A DNA stretch of 64,000 nt, from assembly GCA_030435675.1 (NCBI GenBank), contig CM059625.1, positions 10,106,001 to 10,170,000 of the forward strand, in the 5' to 3' direction. Source of the DNA: Steinernema hermaphroditum (Eukaryota > Nematoda > Chromadorea > Rhabditida > Steinernematidae). The notes under the pieces were generated by a model, which did no database searches, was not told the DNA's origin, and saw only the letters and a program-made list of their open reading frames with translations. The translations under genes were made by a program, and so were the position numbers. Shown piece after piece: positions 25,816 to 36,946 of this stretch (positions are counted from its first letter, which is position 1; every line of letters begins with the position of its first letter).

Positions 25816-27122
25816 CTTGGTTTACGGCATTACCTAAAAACAAACTCTTTTAGAATTCTTAAATGCGCATACGAAATGACGTCTAGAAGTGCACACAAAA
25901 CATCAGCGTCACGCAATCGCTCGATCGCCTCAAACGCAGTAAATGGGGTGCGCGAGGACGCTTTGGCTTGGCCCTCGCGCATTTGGCACAAACACAGAGC
26001 ACATGTCCAGTCAGTCAGTCCCTGCAACTAAGGCTTCGTGCATTTACGCTCTAACGCCATGGCTTATCGATTTCCTTTTGTGAGTTAAAGGACACACAAG
26101 GCCATGGCTTCGCCCGAAAAAGAAACAATTATTTTCCCGCTGGATCAGATGTTGGCGTTGTGGGGTCGAATGTGAACGAGCACTGAGGCTCTTTCTTTCT
26201 CGGAATAAAATTTCCTGGTGCTTAGAGTGTTAAAGCGTCGCAACCGATGAGAATCCAATCACTACAAATCATTCAAGCTTTGAACGGCGCCGAGCAATGG
26301 CTTCAAATTGCAACAGTGATCTACTAAGGCACAACTTGCTCGGAGAAAAGCACTTGAAGGTGTTCTATTTGCAGCTGGCTCAGGCAATTAAGCGTATAGT
26401 TTTCATAAGCGGTCCTTGAACACAATATCCCAAGCTTTTTAATAAATGTCGAGAACATTGCAGTCTAGCATTAATTGCGTGCTAAGTGGTTTTCGTTATT
26501 TAAAGCGCTATGAGCAAAGTAAATAAACTGTCTAAGAGACAACTCGAATTCCTTTCGATAGTTTCTAGTATTTTGTCATAACACATACCATTCTTGTGAA
26601 TACAGTTTCCGAGATCTTCACTCAGTGACAATCTGAAATGAACACACAATAACAATAACAATTATCTGTATTTTGTCAGGCATTCTTGATGATTTTCCTT
26701 TCACATAAACGATGATTTCCGCTGGTCGCCAATGTGTGACCGACAAATCAGCTCATATATAACAGAAATCACGCAGTTTATTCCCATCACTTAGCGGCAT
26801 GGTGTTGTAATAACTGTGCACGTACCACATGAGGCGCACCTGATTGTTATTTTTAGCTGAAAAAAAAAAACAACTTATTACCGGAAACGCATGTTTTATG
26901 TTGTTGAAAAAGTAGTCTTAACTGCAAACAATATGTCAAGTGTTACATTTATTTCATATTTTTAATGCTTTCTTCAAGCATACAGAGAAGAAACCGTTCA
27001 CAGATACAGGGTATACCTGTAGCTTGATTATGTGAGAGCATAGCTAACCTTTGCTCTCCGAAGTCAGCTAATCCGCCCTTACAATCTCTAATCATGTATT
27101 TATGACGGAGATTAAGCTAAAC
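25816..27122. other. Upstream region of the Na+/K+-ATPase gene
   Basis: About 1.3 kb without a recognised gene, AT-richer toward 26500-27000. It should hold the pump's promoter and the 3' flank of the orphan exons at 27123-27587. Confidence 0.4.
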
Positions 27123-27587
27123 TTAGATGTTAGACGTAACAATGACTCTTGCCTCGATTCGCTCATATGCAGCGGTACTCTCTAGTTCAGGATCAGTAGC
27201 GACTTCCAGATCCTCGGGGATTCTTATCGAACCTAGGATATTTTCTCCGTCAAAGGTGTAGATTGCACTTACTGTGGCATGCTTTGAGAGGAAACAAATA
27301 AAGTGTTTTGTTTCCACCGATCTCCTATGTGATCAGTTATTTTTTGTTTCTGTCATCTGCACTAAGCAGCGCTATGGGCCATAAGAAATGTTAAGTAAAG
27401 ATCTAAATTGAAAATTGACACATCTCCATGCATATCATTCATGTAAAGAGGAGAAGTGCAATGGTTATACTAATGTCAAAACCTGACCGGGTCCCGTGCC
27501 GACTTCCCATCGCAATATTGTTGTTGACTTCAACAAACAGTTGCAGCCAAAGATGTTTATATTTTGCACATTTCCAACCGCGTTGAT
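27123..27587 (-). pseudogene. Two coding-looking exons of unknown gene
   Basis: Two minus-strand blocks, 27483-27587 (35 codons) and 27123-27281 (52 codons plus stop), are bounded by an acceptor, a donor, an acceptor and a stop, and join in phase 0. The join reads WEVGTGPGQ then HATVSAIYTFDGEN, followed by SIRIPEDLEVATDPELE, which looks like real protein. No start codon precedes the first block, and the divergent prdx-3 gene begins 52 nt away, leaving little room for further 5' exons. I do not recognise the family. It may be a truncated gene, the 3' end of an antisense gene, or chance. Confidence 0.3.
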
Positions 27588-27638
27588 CTAATTATGAGTA
27601 GCGAAGATCAAACCGATCGAATGCTTTTTCAGATAACA

Positions 27639-28496
27639 ATGTTTCGTGCTGTCCTCGGAACCGCAACCCGGCTTGCGTCTGGAATCGCTAAGACCGAACT
27701 CGCGGGCACCACCTCCGTTCGATTCAGTTCCATTCGTGCTCTCGGTCCCAAGAGCGCTGTCCCCAAATTTGAGGTATTTTATACGAGAAATTCGATTTAG
27801 TAAAAAAAACCGTCACAGGGAACTGCTGTTGTCAACGAGGACTTCAAGGTGATTTCACACAAGGACTATGAAGGAAAGTGGCTTGTTTTCTTCTTCTATC
27901 CCCTGGACTTCACATTCGTCTGCCCTACGGAAATCATCGCCTTCAGCGATCGTTCTGATGAATTCCGCAAGCTGCAATGCGAGGTTGTCGCCTGCTCGTG
28001 CGACTCACACTTCTCCCACCTTGCTTGGGTTCAGACTCCGCGCAAGGAAGGAGGTCTTGGAAACATGAAGGTTACACACAAGACAGCTCGGTGTAAATAT
28101 ATATTTCTTTGCAGATCCCCGTTCTCTCTGACTTTAACAAGAAAATCGCCGATAGCTTTGGGGTTCTTGATAGCGACAGCGGACTCGCCTACCGGTACAG
28201 CGAGATCAATTTGAATTAAATAACTGTTGTGTTCAGTGGCCTTTTCCTCGTTGACCCTAAGGGACAGATTCGTCACAGCGCGGTCAATGACTTGCCCGTC
28301 GGACGCAGCGTTGACGAGACCCTTCGACTCCTTAAAGCCTTCCAATTTGTTGAAAAGCACGGAGAAGGTAAAACGCGCCAAATGGCGGTTAATCAAAAAT
28401 TCTCTTTTAGTGTGCCCGGCCGACTGGGAAGAAGAGAAGCCCACGATTAAGCCGGGTGTCAAGAGCTCGAAAGAATATTTCGAGAAGGTCAACTAA
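27639..28496 (+). CDS. prdx-3: Mitochondrial 2-Cys peroxiredoxin
   Basis: Thioredoxin-dependent peroxidase that removes H2O2 in the mitochondrial matrix. Exons 27639-27773, 27819-28070, 28115-28194, 28237-28367 and 28411-28496 give 227 aa. The N-terminal about 40 residues are Arg/Ser/Ala-rich ([25 protein letters not shown]), a matrix signal. The peroxidatic Cys is in FTFVCPTEI, the resolving Cys in [17 protein letters not shown] and the C-terminal YFEKVN are the GGLG and YF motifs of the hyperoxidation-sensitive eukaryotic class. A TTTTTCAG acceptor lies 6 nt before the ATG, pointing to trans-splicing. Confidence 0.95.
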
Positions 28497-29082
28497 GTGA
28501 TTAGGTATCATCTCCATCTTATTACGAGGATATTCAGTGTATGAGCGTACGAAGTAAAATATTTTGTTGCATGTATTTTGAACTTCTTCTGAATCTTGAA
28601 CTCATCATTGTAACTCATTGAATGTGTATGCGTTTTTAGACTCTTTTAGACTTTAGACACTTGCCATTGAAGGATGTTTGTGATGAGTAGTCAACATAAC
28701 GTCAACATCAATAACATTATTTCGAAATTTGACTCCAAATTGCACTTTAAAGTCCAAATGCGCAACATTGTGAGGGAAGCAATTCACGATCGACCTCATT
28801 GCCGTTCTACGTGCGCAAAGGTTCACGGCAAGGCATTCAATCAAGCCGAGTTATGCATAAGTATTTCGTCAATTTTCATTGCTGATAAATATGTAATGCT
28901 CTCGTTCCCACCCAAGGGATGGAACTTGGTGTCCTTTTGTCGTTGACGCATGTGACCGTCTGGAGTTGTGTTATATGCCCTAGCGTACGTATATTGCATA
29001 AAAGCGCCTGATTCACAGCATTGCGGCAGCATCAGATCCGACTGCATTAGGTATGCAACAGACAAATCCATCTTGCTTCGTG
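28497..29082. other. Spacer downstream of prdx-3
   Basis: About 590 nt holding the prdx-3 3' UTR; nothing else recognised. Confidence 0.4.
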
Positions 29083-29275
29083 ATGAAATGGGGGCTTGCT
29101 GTTTTTTGCCTCACTTTGTTTAATTTAAACCGATTAAACCCAGCATCCGTGATGTTATGGCCTGGACAGCATGGCGAAGACATGGTCGGATTCGACGAAA
29201 ATAATTACGCAACCGGAAAGCGATTCGTGAAAAGCGCTCGTTATTCTTCCTTTGCCGATTTTTCGTTTTTCCTTC
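29083..29275 (+). CDS. Candidate secreted peptide precursor, first exon
   Basis: An ATG at 29083 opens MKWGLAVFCLTLFNLNRLNPAS, a plausible signal peptide. A short acidic stretch follows, then YATGKRF, a Gly-Lys-Arg amidation/dibasic site, and FVKSARYSSFADFSFFL. The frame runs into a strong donor (GTAAGT at 29276) in phase 1. An in-phase acceptor at about 30091 would extend it to a stop near 30237, in a different frame from the two-TM protein that uses the same exons. I do not recognise the peptide; it may be a neuropeptide-like precursor or chance. Confidence 0.3.
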
Positions 29276-30112
29276 GTAAGTAGCGAGCAATTCGTGTCGA
29301 GAAACCCCGGAATCATTGTACGCTGTATTTGTATCTGGTGCTTAATTGAATGCCAAATGCCCTCTGTAAACAGTAGTTCGAGGAGGTTAATATCCGTATA
29401 GTCTTGTCCCCAACTGACGCCAAATGCGCTTAGGAAGAGAGCGCGCACCATTCCAAAACAACAAACGCGGGTTTAATTAATTATCGGTAGCTGTTGTTGA
29501 AAAACCGCTCACTGCCATCGGAGTGACACAGCGGTGCCAACGGCTTCGGATATCCCAGTGACATCGCCCTTTTTCGGATTGAGTGCGAGAGCCGCTAACG
29601 ACTTTGGTCACTTGGCTCCCGGTCGAGGCCGTTGTCTCATCCGCAATTGACGCACACCGCTGAAAGCTTTTTATTGCAGCAATTAGAAGGCCCTAATTGC
29701 CGAGCATGACCCCTCCGGTCGAAAGTTGTTGCGGAGGCGCGAGAGTGCTGCCATTAACGTTTATCCGGTCCATTCCGGACTGCTGGACTATTGAGAATTC
29801 CAACGCTTACTCAGGCTCATTCGCATTAATTTAATTTGTTTTTACACGCACATTCTTTGTTCCCGCTTCTCCGTGCAATCAACTCGCCTGTTACACGCGT
29901 CCTATTCAATAGCCCTATGAGAATTCTTCTTCCACGCAGCAAACGTTCACAGTCTATTCGCACTGGCAACGCCGAAGTGCATGTTATTGAGCGAAAGATT
30001 ACATAATAGTTCGCTGTCTTATTTCATCGAGAAGGTCGTTTCAGAAACCAACATGGACTTCAACGTGAACTTCAACGTCTCTTTTTAGGTACTTCTGCGA
30101 AAAACAGAAACG
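29276..30112. other. Spacer upstream of the two-TM gene
   Basis: About 800 nt, ending in CTCTTTTTAG at 30091, about 20 nt before the ATG at 30113. No exon or RNA gene is supported apart from that leader. It probably contains a promoter and outron. Confidence 0.35.
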
Positions 30113-33100
30113 ATGCAGGTATTGTTTAGTGCAATTGTTCCACAAGAACAATTTCAATGTTTCAGGCTGTTATGGTGGGACGGTCAAGAAATGGGCCTCG
30201 TGCGCGGTACATGTATACAGGCTCGCTCAATCCAACGGATAAGTATTCGTGTCTGTGGTGAGTGTGACATCTTGGGTGAAAATATTTGCCAATTCCCATT
30301 GTAAAATCTTCTGGGAGGTAAGAAAACACAAGAAGCGTTAAAGAAAAACTGTACAGCCCTGCGAGGGCGTTATAAAAATGCTGCGTACACTACATTGTCA
30401 CCTTTTCAAAATTGTATTTTACTTCACAATGGCTGTTTGGTGAGGTGCTCAAAGCGATGTGTATTTTGTTCCGTCCCCCGTACAGGTAGGTAGAGTCATA
30501 TGTGGGCAACGCAGAGCTTAAACAACTACGTGTACATTTTGATAGCTGCGACAAAGAGCAACGCGCCCCACCTTTAATTCTCCTTATCATGTTAGATTCC
30601 ATTCGCGCTTAAACTATTAGTTTACAGTGCGACTTGAAGACAATTCCATGCACACCGAGCATGTCATTCATAGCTGACTAATGTGAAAAACAGCAGAGAA
30701 AAATTCAAACAATCGTAATTCCGTGCAAGGGGTAAAATAGCTCTATATGATTAAACTGCCAAATAGCCCAACTTCCTTTCAATTTTCGCGTTACAGCCGC
30801 AACATCTCTTCATCTAAACATTTCGCTAATGAAGTTTCTCGAGTTATACTTACTAATAAGCATTTTTTTTTCAGCAGGTTATGCTATATGGTGTCAAGCA
30901 TCTCAGCCGTCAGCGGCACAATGTTCACGGTATTCGGCTTGACGGGTTTCTTCAGCACAAAGCAGATGAACGTCATCCTCTCGTGTTTCGGCGTCCTCGC
31001 GCTCTTTCTGGCACTTGGCTGCATCTCGATTGGACTCTGTAAGTGTTTGCCTGATACGCACACGTCGTTGTGTGCCGAACGGTTCAAGTGTTCGTTGTGC
31101 GCGTGCCGATGAACACTGTTATAAAACTGTCGGAATTGTTGACTGATGTAACATACTTGTTTGCGTCTTAAAACTTGCGTGTTGAATGTTTGCTCATCTC
31201 CCTTTGTGGTTTTTATCGCTTACTTCGCCTTGAGTGACATTTCCACTTGTCAGCTGATTCGCTCCTTTTTAGATCTTTCGCGACAGAGTGAGAAGAGGAA
31301 ACTCTGCTTGACACCGCGGTTACCGTGACAGTCCGTTTAATCAACCAAGCGATCAGAAATCGTTTCTTGTTTAATATGAAGTTGTATATAAACCAATGCC
31401 GTTCATCTTTTTTTCTGTCCCTGCGAATGATCTCATGAAGTTGTACTGTTCTCTCGAATAAATAGGCGCACTGTCTAGTGAGAGTGTTGCGAATTATCAA
31501 ACGCATCGATGCAGCATAAATCAAGGATTGAGCATTGCGATTGGAATTATGCAAAAACATCTCTGCATTTCTGTTATGGCGATAAATCCATCGGCCCTTC
31601 AGAATTCCGGTTTCTGCTCTCGTTCTCACAGCCGTGTCGTCCTGCTCGTCTGTTTTGTGTGCCTCCACAAACTGCCGACAAATACTCACAAATAATCCTG
31701 GCTGTGTAAAATAAGTCAATTGTGTAAAATGGTCACTTCCGGAGAGTCATTCACCTACAGTACTTCTGCTTTAAGTTACCAATGTAAATGGTAAATTATT
31801 TCAAAATTGTACATTGCGTCCGAATATTGCGGCGGGTTCGCGACGGACGTTTAGAGTTTGGAGCATATTTGCCATAATCCGATTTGCACTTTGATGAAAC
31901 GCGATCGCGAATTTCCGGAGCCGATGTGGCTAGCGCGGTAAGCTCTGAAGCGCGATCGAGTCTAGTCTGCGTCTTCCGTCCGCAATTTGTAACTCTTTGT
32001 AAAGCGTGGTGCAGCAGTTGAGCCGTTTGTTCTGAAATATTTCGAGGTCAGCCGATCCGCGAGCACTTTTCGGGGATATTGGTTCGATTCCCTCCGTTTC
32101 AATAAATTGCCGAACCGCGAGCGAGTTCTGACCACTACCGTTATTGCTTACGGTCGAAGTGATGTATGCAAAAAGGGTGCTTCAGGTGGGTATGTCATCA
32201 GACCAATTGTGCACTCTACTTATTTCATTTGCCGACGAAAATGACCCGGTAAGTTGTTTTATCAGCTTATTACATTCATTTGTGGTAGTGTGAGCGAATT
32301 TACACTGCAAAATTGATGCTGATGCCCACTTGTGGAGTAAGCATTTGATGGCCTAATGCTGAGATGGTTCAGGAAACCGACGCTTTGAATATATCCGAAA
32401 ATAGCTACGTCGTAAGGGGTTCTAATCCGTTGAGCAGTGTTATTGTAAATGGGCGCGCGACTGCTGTAAAACAACTAGTAGTAGTGGTTAGGCTTCGCCT
32501 GTCTGTTGACCTAATGGAGACAAGTTGTTACGCGCATCGACGCACAAAAAACAACATGGAGGAGTTTGTTTGTTATTTTGCATCGATCGTTTGAACCGAC
32601 TAAACACAAATACTGATATTGATCTGACCGGACCAGTTTTTGTCCGAGGGCAATGACAGCCGTGCGTCTGTTCCTATGTATGCGCACGAGTAAGTGCGCG
32701 AGTTCATATTGGCGAGTTTTCCGATGATCTGTTAATTCCGCACCTCGGAAAGCCGACTCCACCTTCGCTAAGCACTGAGACGAACAAACTGGATCGTCGG
32801 ACGCTGCATGACTTGTAAGGCGAGGAAGCGAACCGCGCGAGGAACTCGATTCTCTGAGACCCTTAGCAGCGGCCCTCAAGAACTTATTATTCTCCCTAAA
32901 GAGTCTTCTCTTTTACCAAAATTCGAGTAGGTTCAAGTGGAAATATACCCTCAGTTTTCATGCTTTTATCGAACCACGTATCCGACTGTTTTCCAAGCGC
33001 GGCTCGGCAAACGCGGCCCTCTCAAAAGAAGCATTTCTGCTAGGCGCCCATACAATCGGCGCTATTTCTTGTCAGCCGCTCCACCCCTATAACAGTTATT

Positions 33101-33443
33101 CATTTTCTGGAAGCAAAGCGTCGAATACGCAAAACGATCCACATAATGTTGCAAAATGCTATATTGGACGATAAAGAATCTGAATCTTTATTCTCGGTTA
33201 CTTTGGTAACATTTCTTAATATTCAGCAAAATCTGCTAACGACAGCGCATACATTCTCGAGTACCGACCCGCGGCACTACCCGCAAAAAAGAAGGATCGT
33301 CCACACGACCCGAGGAGGTAACGCTCTTTTGATGTTCACTTGATAAGCGTCAAAGTAGGCGAAGAGATCGCTATGTCGAGATCGGCACGCGCTCCCGGAG
33401 GTCATCTCGGATCGGATATGGTGGACCGTCAACGATCCGATAG
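30113..33443 (+). CDS. Small two-transmembrane protein of unknown function
   Basis: Exons 30113-30118, 30166-30257, 30875-31038 and 33227-33317, then a last exon ending at a TAG at 33441-33443, join in phase to about 145 aa. The N-terminal part is basic (VGRSRNGPRARYMYTGSLNP). Two hydrophobic segments follow (SSISAVSGTMFTVFGLTGFF and MNVILSCFGVLALFLALGC), joined by the short loop STKQ. The tail SKSANDSAYILEYRPAALPA then turns very Arg-rich (RDRYVEIGTRSRRSSRIG). The third exon could start 3 nt later without changing frame. The intron before the fourth exon is 2.2 kb. I do not recognise the family. The last exon overlaps the start of the next gene in a different frame. Confidence 0.5.
31039..33226. 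other. Long intron of the two-TM gene
   Basis: About 2.2 kb. No exon with protein-like content and no repeat stood out. It may hold the promoter of the downstream charged protein. Confidence 0.35.
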
Positions 33444-36177
33444 AGTTCGATCAAAAAGTCAGAGTTCTTTGGTGGAAACGGTAATGATCGCCTGTGTATA
33501 CGGTGTATTACCTCATTCTTAGATTTCTACTTATCGAGGAGACGGAAGTGGATCTTATGAGAAAACAACGGTGCAAGAGGTAACCGTTGTCAATCTGACC
33601 TTACTATTTGAAGGATTTAGATTACGGTGGCCTATGATGGTGCAAGAACACCAAAAGGTACTTCTTCGACATTCTTTCGCGGTGGTCCCGTAACAGTTGA
33701 ATATCGTTCGAAACCCAACGAAACCACTTTCCCGGTGGAATCTTCGAAGTCAAGAGAATACACCGAGAAGAGAAGGGAAGAGAAACTCTTCGAAGAGTAC
33801 AAATCCACTCACGCGGAGAGAAGCCGTAAGCACAAACAGTTCTAATGCATTTAGTGCGATTTAGAAGGAATGCGTGAGTATTTGGATGAATACGAAAGCC
33901 GGTTGGCTCGCGGACGTGCGCGGGGAGGAAGGCGATATGATGAAAGCGGTTACGCCGGGGAGGACTCCGAATCCGAGCACAGTCCCATTGGAACTCCTCC
34001 AGCAAGTAGCATGCCAGAAAGCCGAGCGACGACACGTCTGGTCAGTGAATCGGACTCCCTTCTGGGAGACACCACTGCCACTTCCATTCGCCGCACAGCT
34101 GAATCCTCGCGTTACGAAATGAGAAGACGGAGTTACAGTGAGAAGAGAACTCCAAAGTTGCCGACATCTCCTCCTCCGGAGTACTCTGTCATCAAGTCCA
34201 CGATTCCCCCGACACCGAAAACCCCACTCCAACCTTCCCAAGGCCGAAATGTAAGAGAAATAGCTCTTTCAGTGATGAAACTTCGAATGTTCTAGGTGAG
34301 TGAGATCCGGAAGCAGTTCGAAGCGAACGGAATAATTTCGAAAGGGTACTTTCGTCGAGCAGAACGCAGAGGTGCATCTGCTGATACCCAGCGCACACCG
34401 ATTCCCGTCGAACACACTCGAACCACCGAGAGGAAGCCCGTCGCCAAGGAAGAAAGAACTCGAACTGTGACCGATATCGACGCTGGATATTACTCACCTC
34501 CTCGAGGCTATGACTACGGACCAGTGAGGAGTGAAATAACAGAGTAAGTTCACATGGAATAGATCGTAGTTAGCAGAGACGAATTTTCAGAACCAGAATC
34601 TACGACAGCACCAAGAGAGGCGTTCGATCGATTGAGGAACGAAGTGAGGAAGCACTTCTGAGTAAAACGATTGTTCCTCTTCCTCCAACTACGCCAATCA
34701 GTCCGCCACCTGCTTACCAAGTGAGACCCCTAATCAAAGTAGACTACAGTCCGATGATTTCTAGGATATAAGACCCCGTACCACCGTTTTCAAAGAGATC
34801 ACAACCCGAGAGATGCGCGAAACGATAACGACACCTGCTAGAATCACCGTTGCAAGACCCCCATCGCCAACTAAAGTAGATGAAACAAAAAGAGGAAGAG
34901 CGACAACAGAGTACCGCCGTCTAATAGAGTCATCAAGGACTATCGAGCCACCACCATTGTCGCCGCCAGCCTTGCAACAGCAGAAATCCCCTACACAGTA
35001 CAAAATAGAAAAAGTGCGCCAAACGATCAGTCCTGAACCTCCAGTGGCTTCCAGTCAGGCGGTCGTGGACTTTTCAGTCACACGCAGCGAACAAGAACGG
35101 CGACAGAGAGAAGCCGAGTTGCATGAGTCATTTCGAAGCAAGTTCGAGGAGTCGAGGACAATGACCGAAACTTTGCTAAGAGAACAAGAGCGAGATCGTC
35201 TTTTGGCGGAGGAAGGAGTAGTTGCCTCCTACGGGCGTTTGAGTGACTTGCGGAGGGCCCATCAGCAGTATGAAGTTGAAGGCTTTGAAGTCGAAGAGAC
35301 CAGACAGCTCCCTCCATCTGTGCTGCCATCTTCCGAGAAAATTGAGCTCACAGAAGAAGTGCGAGAAACAAGCAGAGCAAAGGAAGTGACGAGAGAGATC
35401 CCGAAAGAGGACATTTTGAAGGCGTTGCCCATTCCTTTGCCACAGCCCGCCGCAAAGGAGGAAGAGGCCGAAGAAGTTCTGCGGCCAGACAGTGAACGAA
35501 GCTCACATACGGAAATCAGCTCAAGATATGAAATCTCCGAGACGGTGGAAAGCAGTGTTTACAAAAGAAAAGCTCCGGAGCCTGTTCCAGCTCTAAAAGA
35601 AGAGGAGCCCGAACGTAATCGCGAACAGGAAACTGTTGTTGAAGATCTCCCACCACCTCTCCCGGCCAAACAGCTCACTGACGACCTGTCAAAGGCAGAA
35701 AGTGAGGAAGAAACGCGCAAAGCCGAAGAGCACAGAAGGCGGCTGGTCGAGAAAACAACAACTGAGTATGAGATAGAAACGACCGTCGAGCGAGATGTTA
35801 AAGTCACCCGGAAGTCGACTCCTTCCGCTCCTTCTGAACTTCTTCCAGAGCCTGTGAAGGTGGAAAGCAAGGACATAGGAGTTGAAGCTCATATCGGTCT
35901 TGAGACTGAGAGTGTCGGAATCGATGCCACAGTGCGCACTGTGGACAGCGCATCCACAGCTGAGGCTACTACGACGACAGAAGGCATACAAACGGAAAAG
36001 TTGTCGAAGCCGACGGAGGATGAACGCTCTACGTTCGAAGAAGTAACGGAAACGCGAACGAAAAAGTGGGAATTTGAGGTTCGTTCCATGCGTATTCCAC
36101 TAAAGGACGTCGAGCAGGGGTTGCAGCCCTGGTTCTGTTCCTTTTTTGAGCGCGCAAACGCGATTACCTCCTCATAA
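33373..36177 (+). CDS. Large charged, mostly disordered protein
   Basis: Exons 33373-33480, 33523-33579, 33621-33825, 33865-34250, 34296-34543, 34591-34720 and 34765-36177 join in phase to 848 aa. The protein is dominated by Ser, Arg, Glu, Pro and Thr with repeated motifs such as TYRGDGSGSYEKTTV, REYTEKRREEKL and TRTVTDIDAGYYSPPRGYDY. Glu/Arg coiled-coil-like stretches (EQERRQREAELHESFRSKFEE) lie in the large last exon. No enzyme domain, signal peptide or membrane segment is seen. The composition resembles cytoskeletal linkers such as the nematode hemidesmosome protein PAT-12, but I cannot confirm homology. The start is the ATG about 14 nt after a possible AG acceptor. The true end is uncertain: a donor after GAG near 36078 could replace the final about 33 residues. 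Confidence 0.6.
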
Positions 36178-36297
36178 CCGGCTGCGATGAGTGGATGGGA
36201 AACTCGGGTTTCGACTCGATAGACTGTCACTCTTTTAGGTCGATTTTCCTCTCACGTCAGTCCGTTTCCTTTCCATTGCTCGCGCTATGATACATTT

Positions 36298-36312
36298 CCC
36301 CCCCCCCCCCCC
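36298..36312. repeat. Homopolymer run of 15 C
   Basis: Fifteen consecutive C follow the charged-protein gene, just upstream of the intermediate filament gene. A run of this length is prone to sequencing and replication slippage. Confidence 0.9.
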
Positions 36313-36946
36313 AAAAGGTTAAACGGGCTTGTGAACACAGACCAGTGGGCCTTGTATACTTTCGCGAGCGAACGGTTTACGGCTGGCGTAATTTTATTCC
36401 ACTTTTTTATGAGCGCCAAATTCTGTTTGTTTGCTTTGATGGATCATTTGATAAGAATCAGCTCGGATGGAACGATGTCCTCGTTGGCATCTTCTTCCGT
36501 CTCTTCCTCAAGTGTGTACATGCACGACGATCCTTATCGTTCCGCTGTCATTTCCGTCGCTTTTTAAGCATATGATCATTCAAATGACAAATTCCTCTTT
36601 CGCTCTGTAGATTGAAGCGAGCATTTCTTCGTTCATCGCGAATACACATTCCGTCTGATTTCTTTTAATGTCACAAGCAACTGTAAACAGGAATGCGCCA
36701 AAATCGGTGCCGACGCGCTGCGTCATTGAGACGATCGAAGGCAAACAATACAAAAAGGATGGGCGAGGTATTGTAGATAAGAAATTCCGACATGCTAAAT
36801 GCCGCCGACGCTGATTGAATTCTCAAAAAATGTCACTTGAGCGCGGGCGTTGATGTGTCATCGCTTCTTTCACTCGCTACGAGACTGTGGAACCTTAAAA
36901 GACATCTTCATTTCAGGAACGTTCAGACATTTCGAAGACGAGCGAC

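Noticed and set aside
32070..32100. tRNA B-box-like GGTTCGATTCC
   Set aside because: The preceding 80 nt cannot be folded into a cloverleaf and lack an A box.
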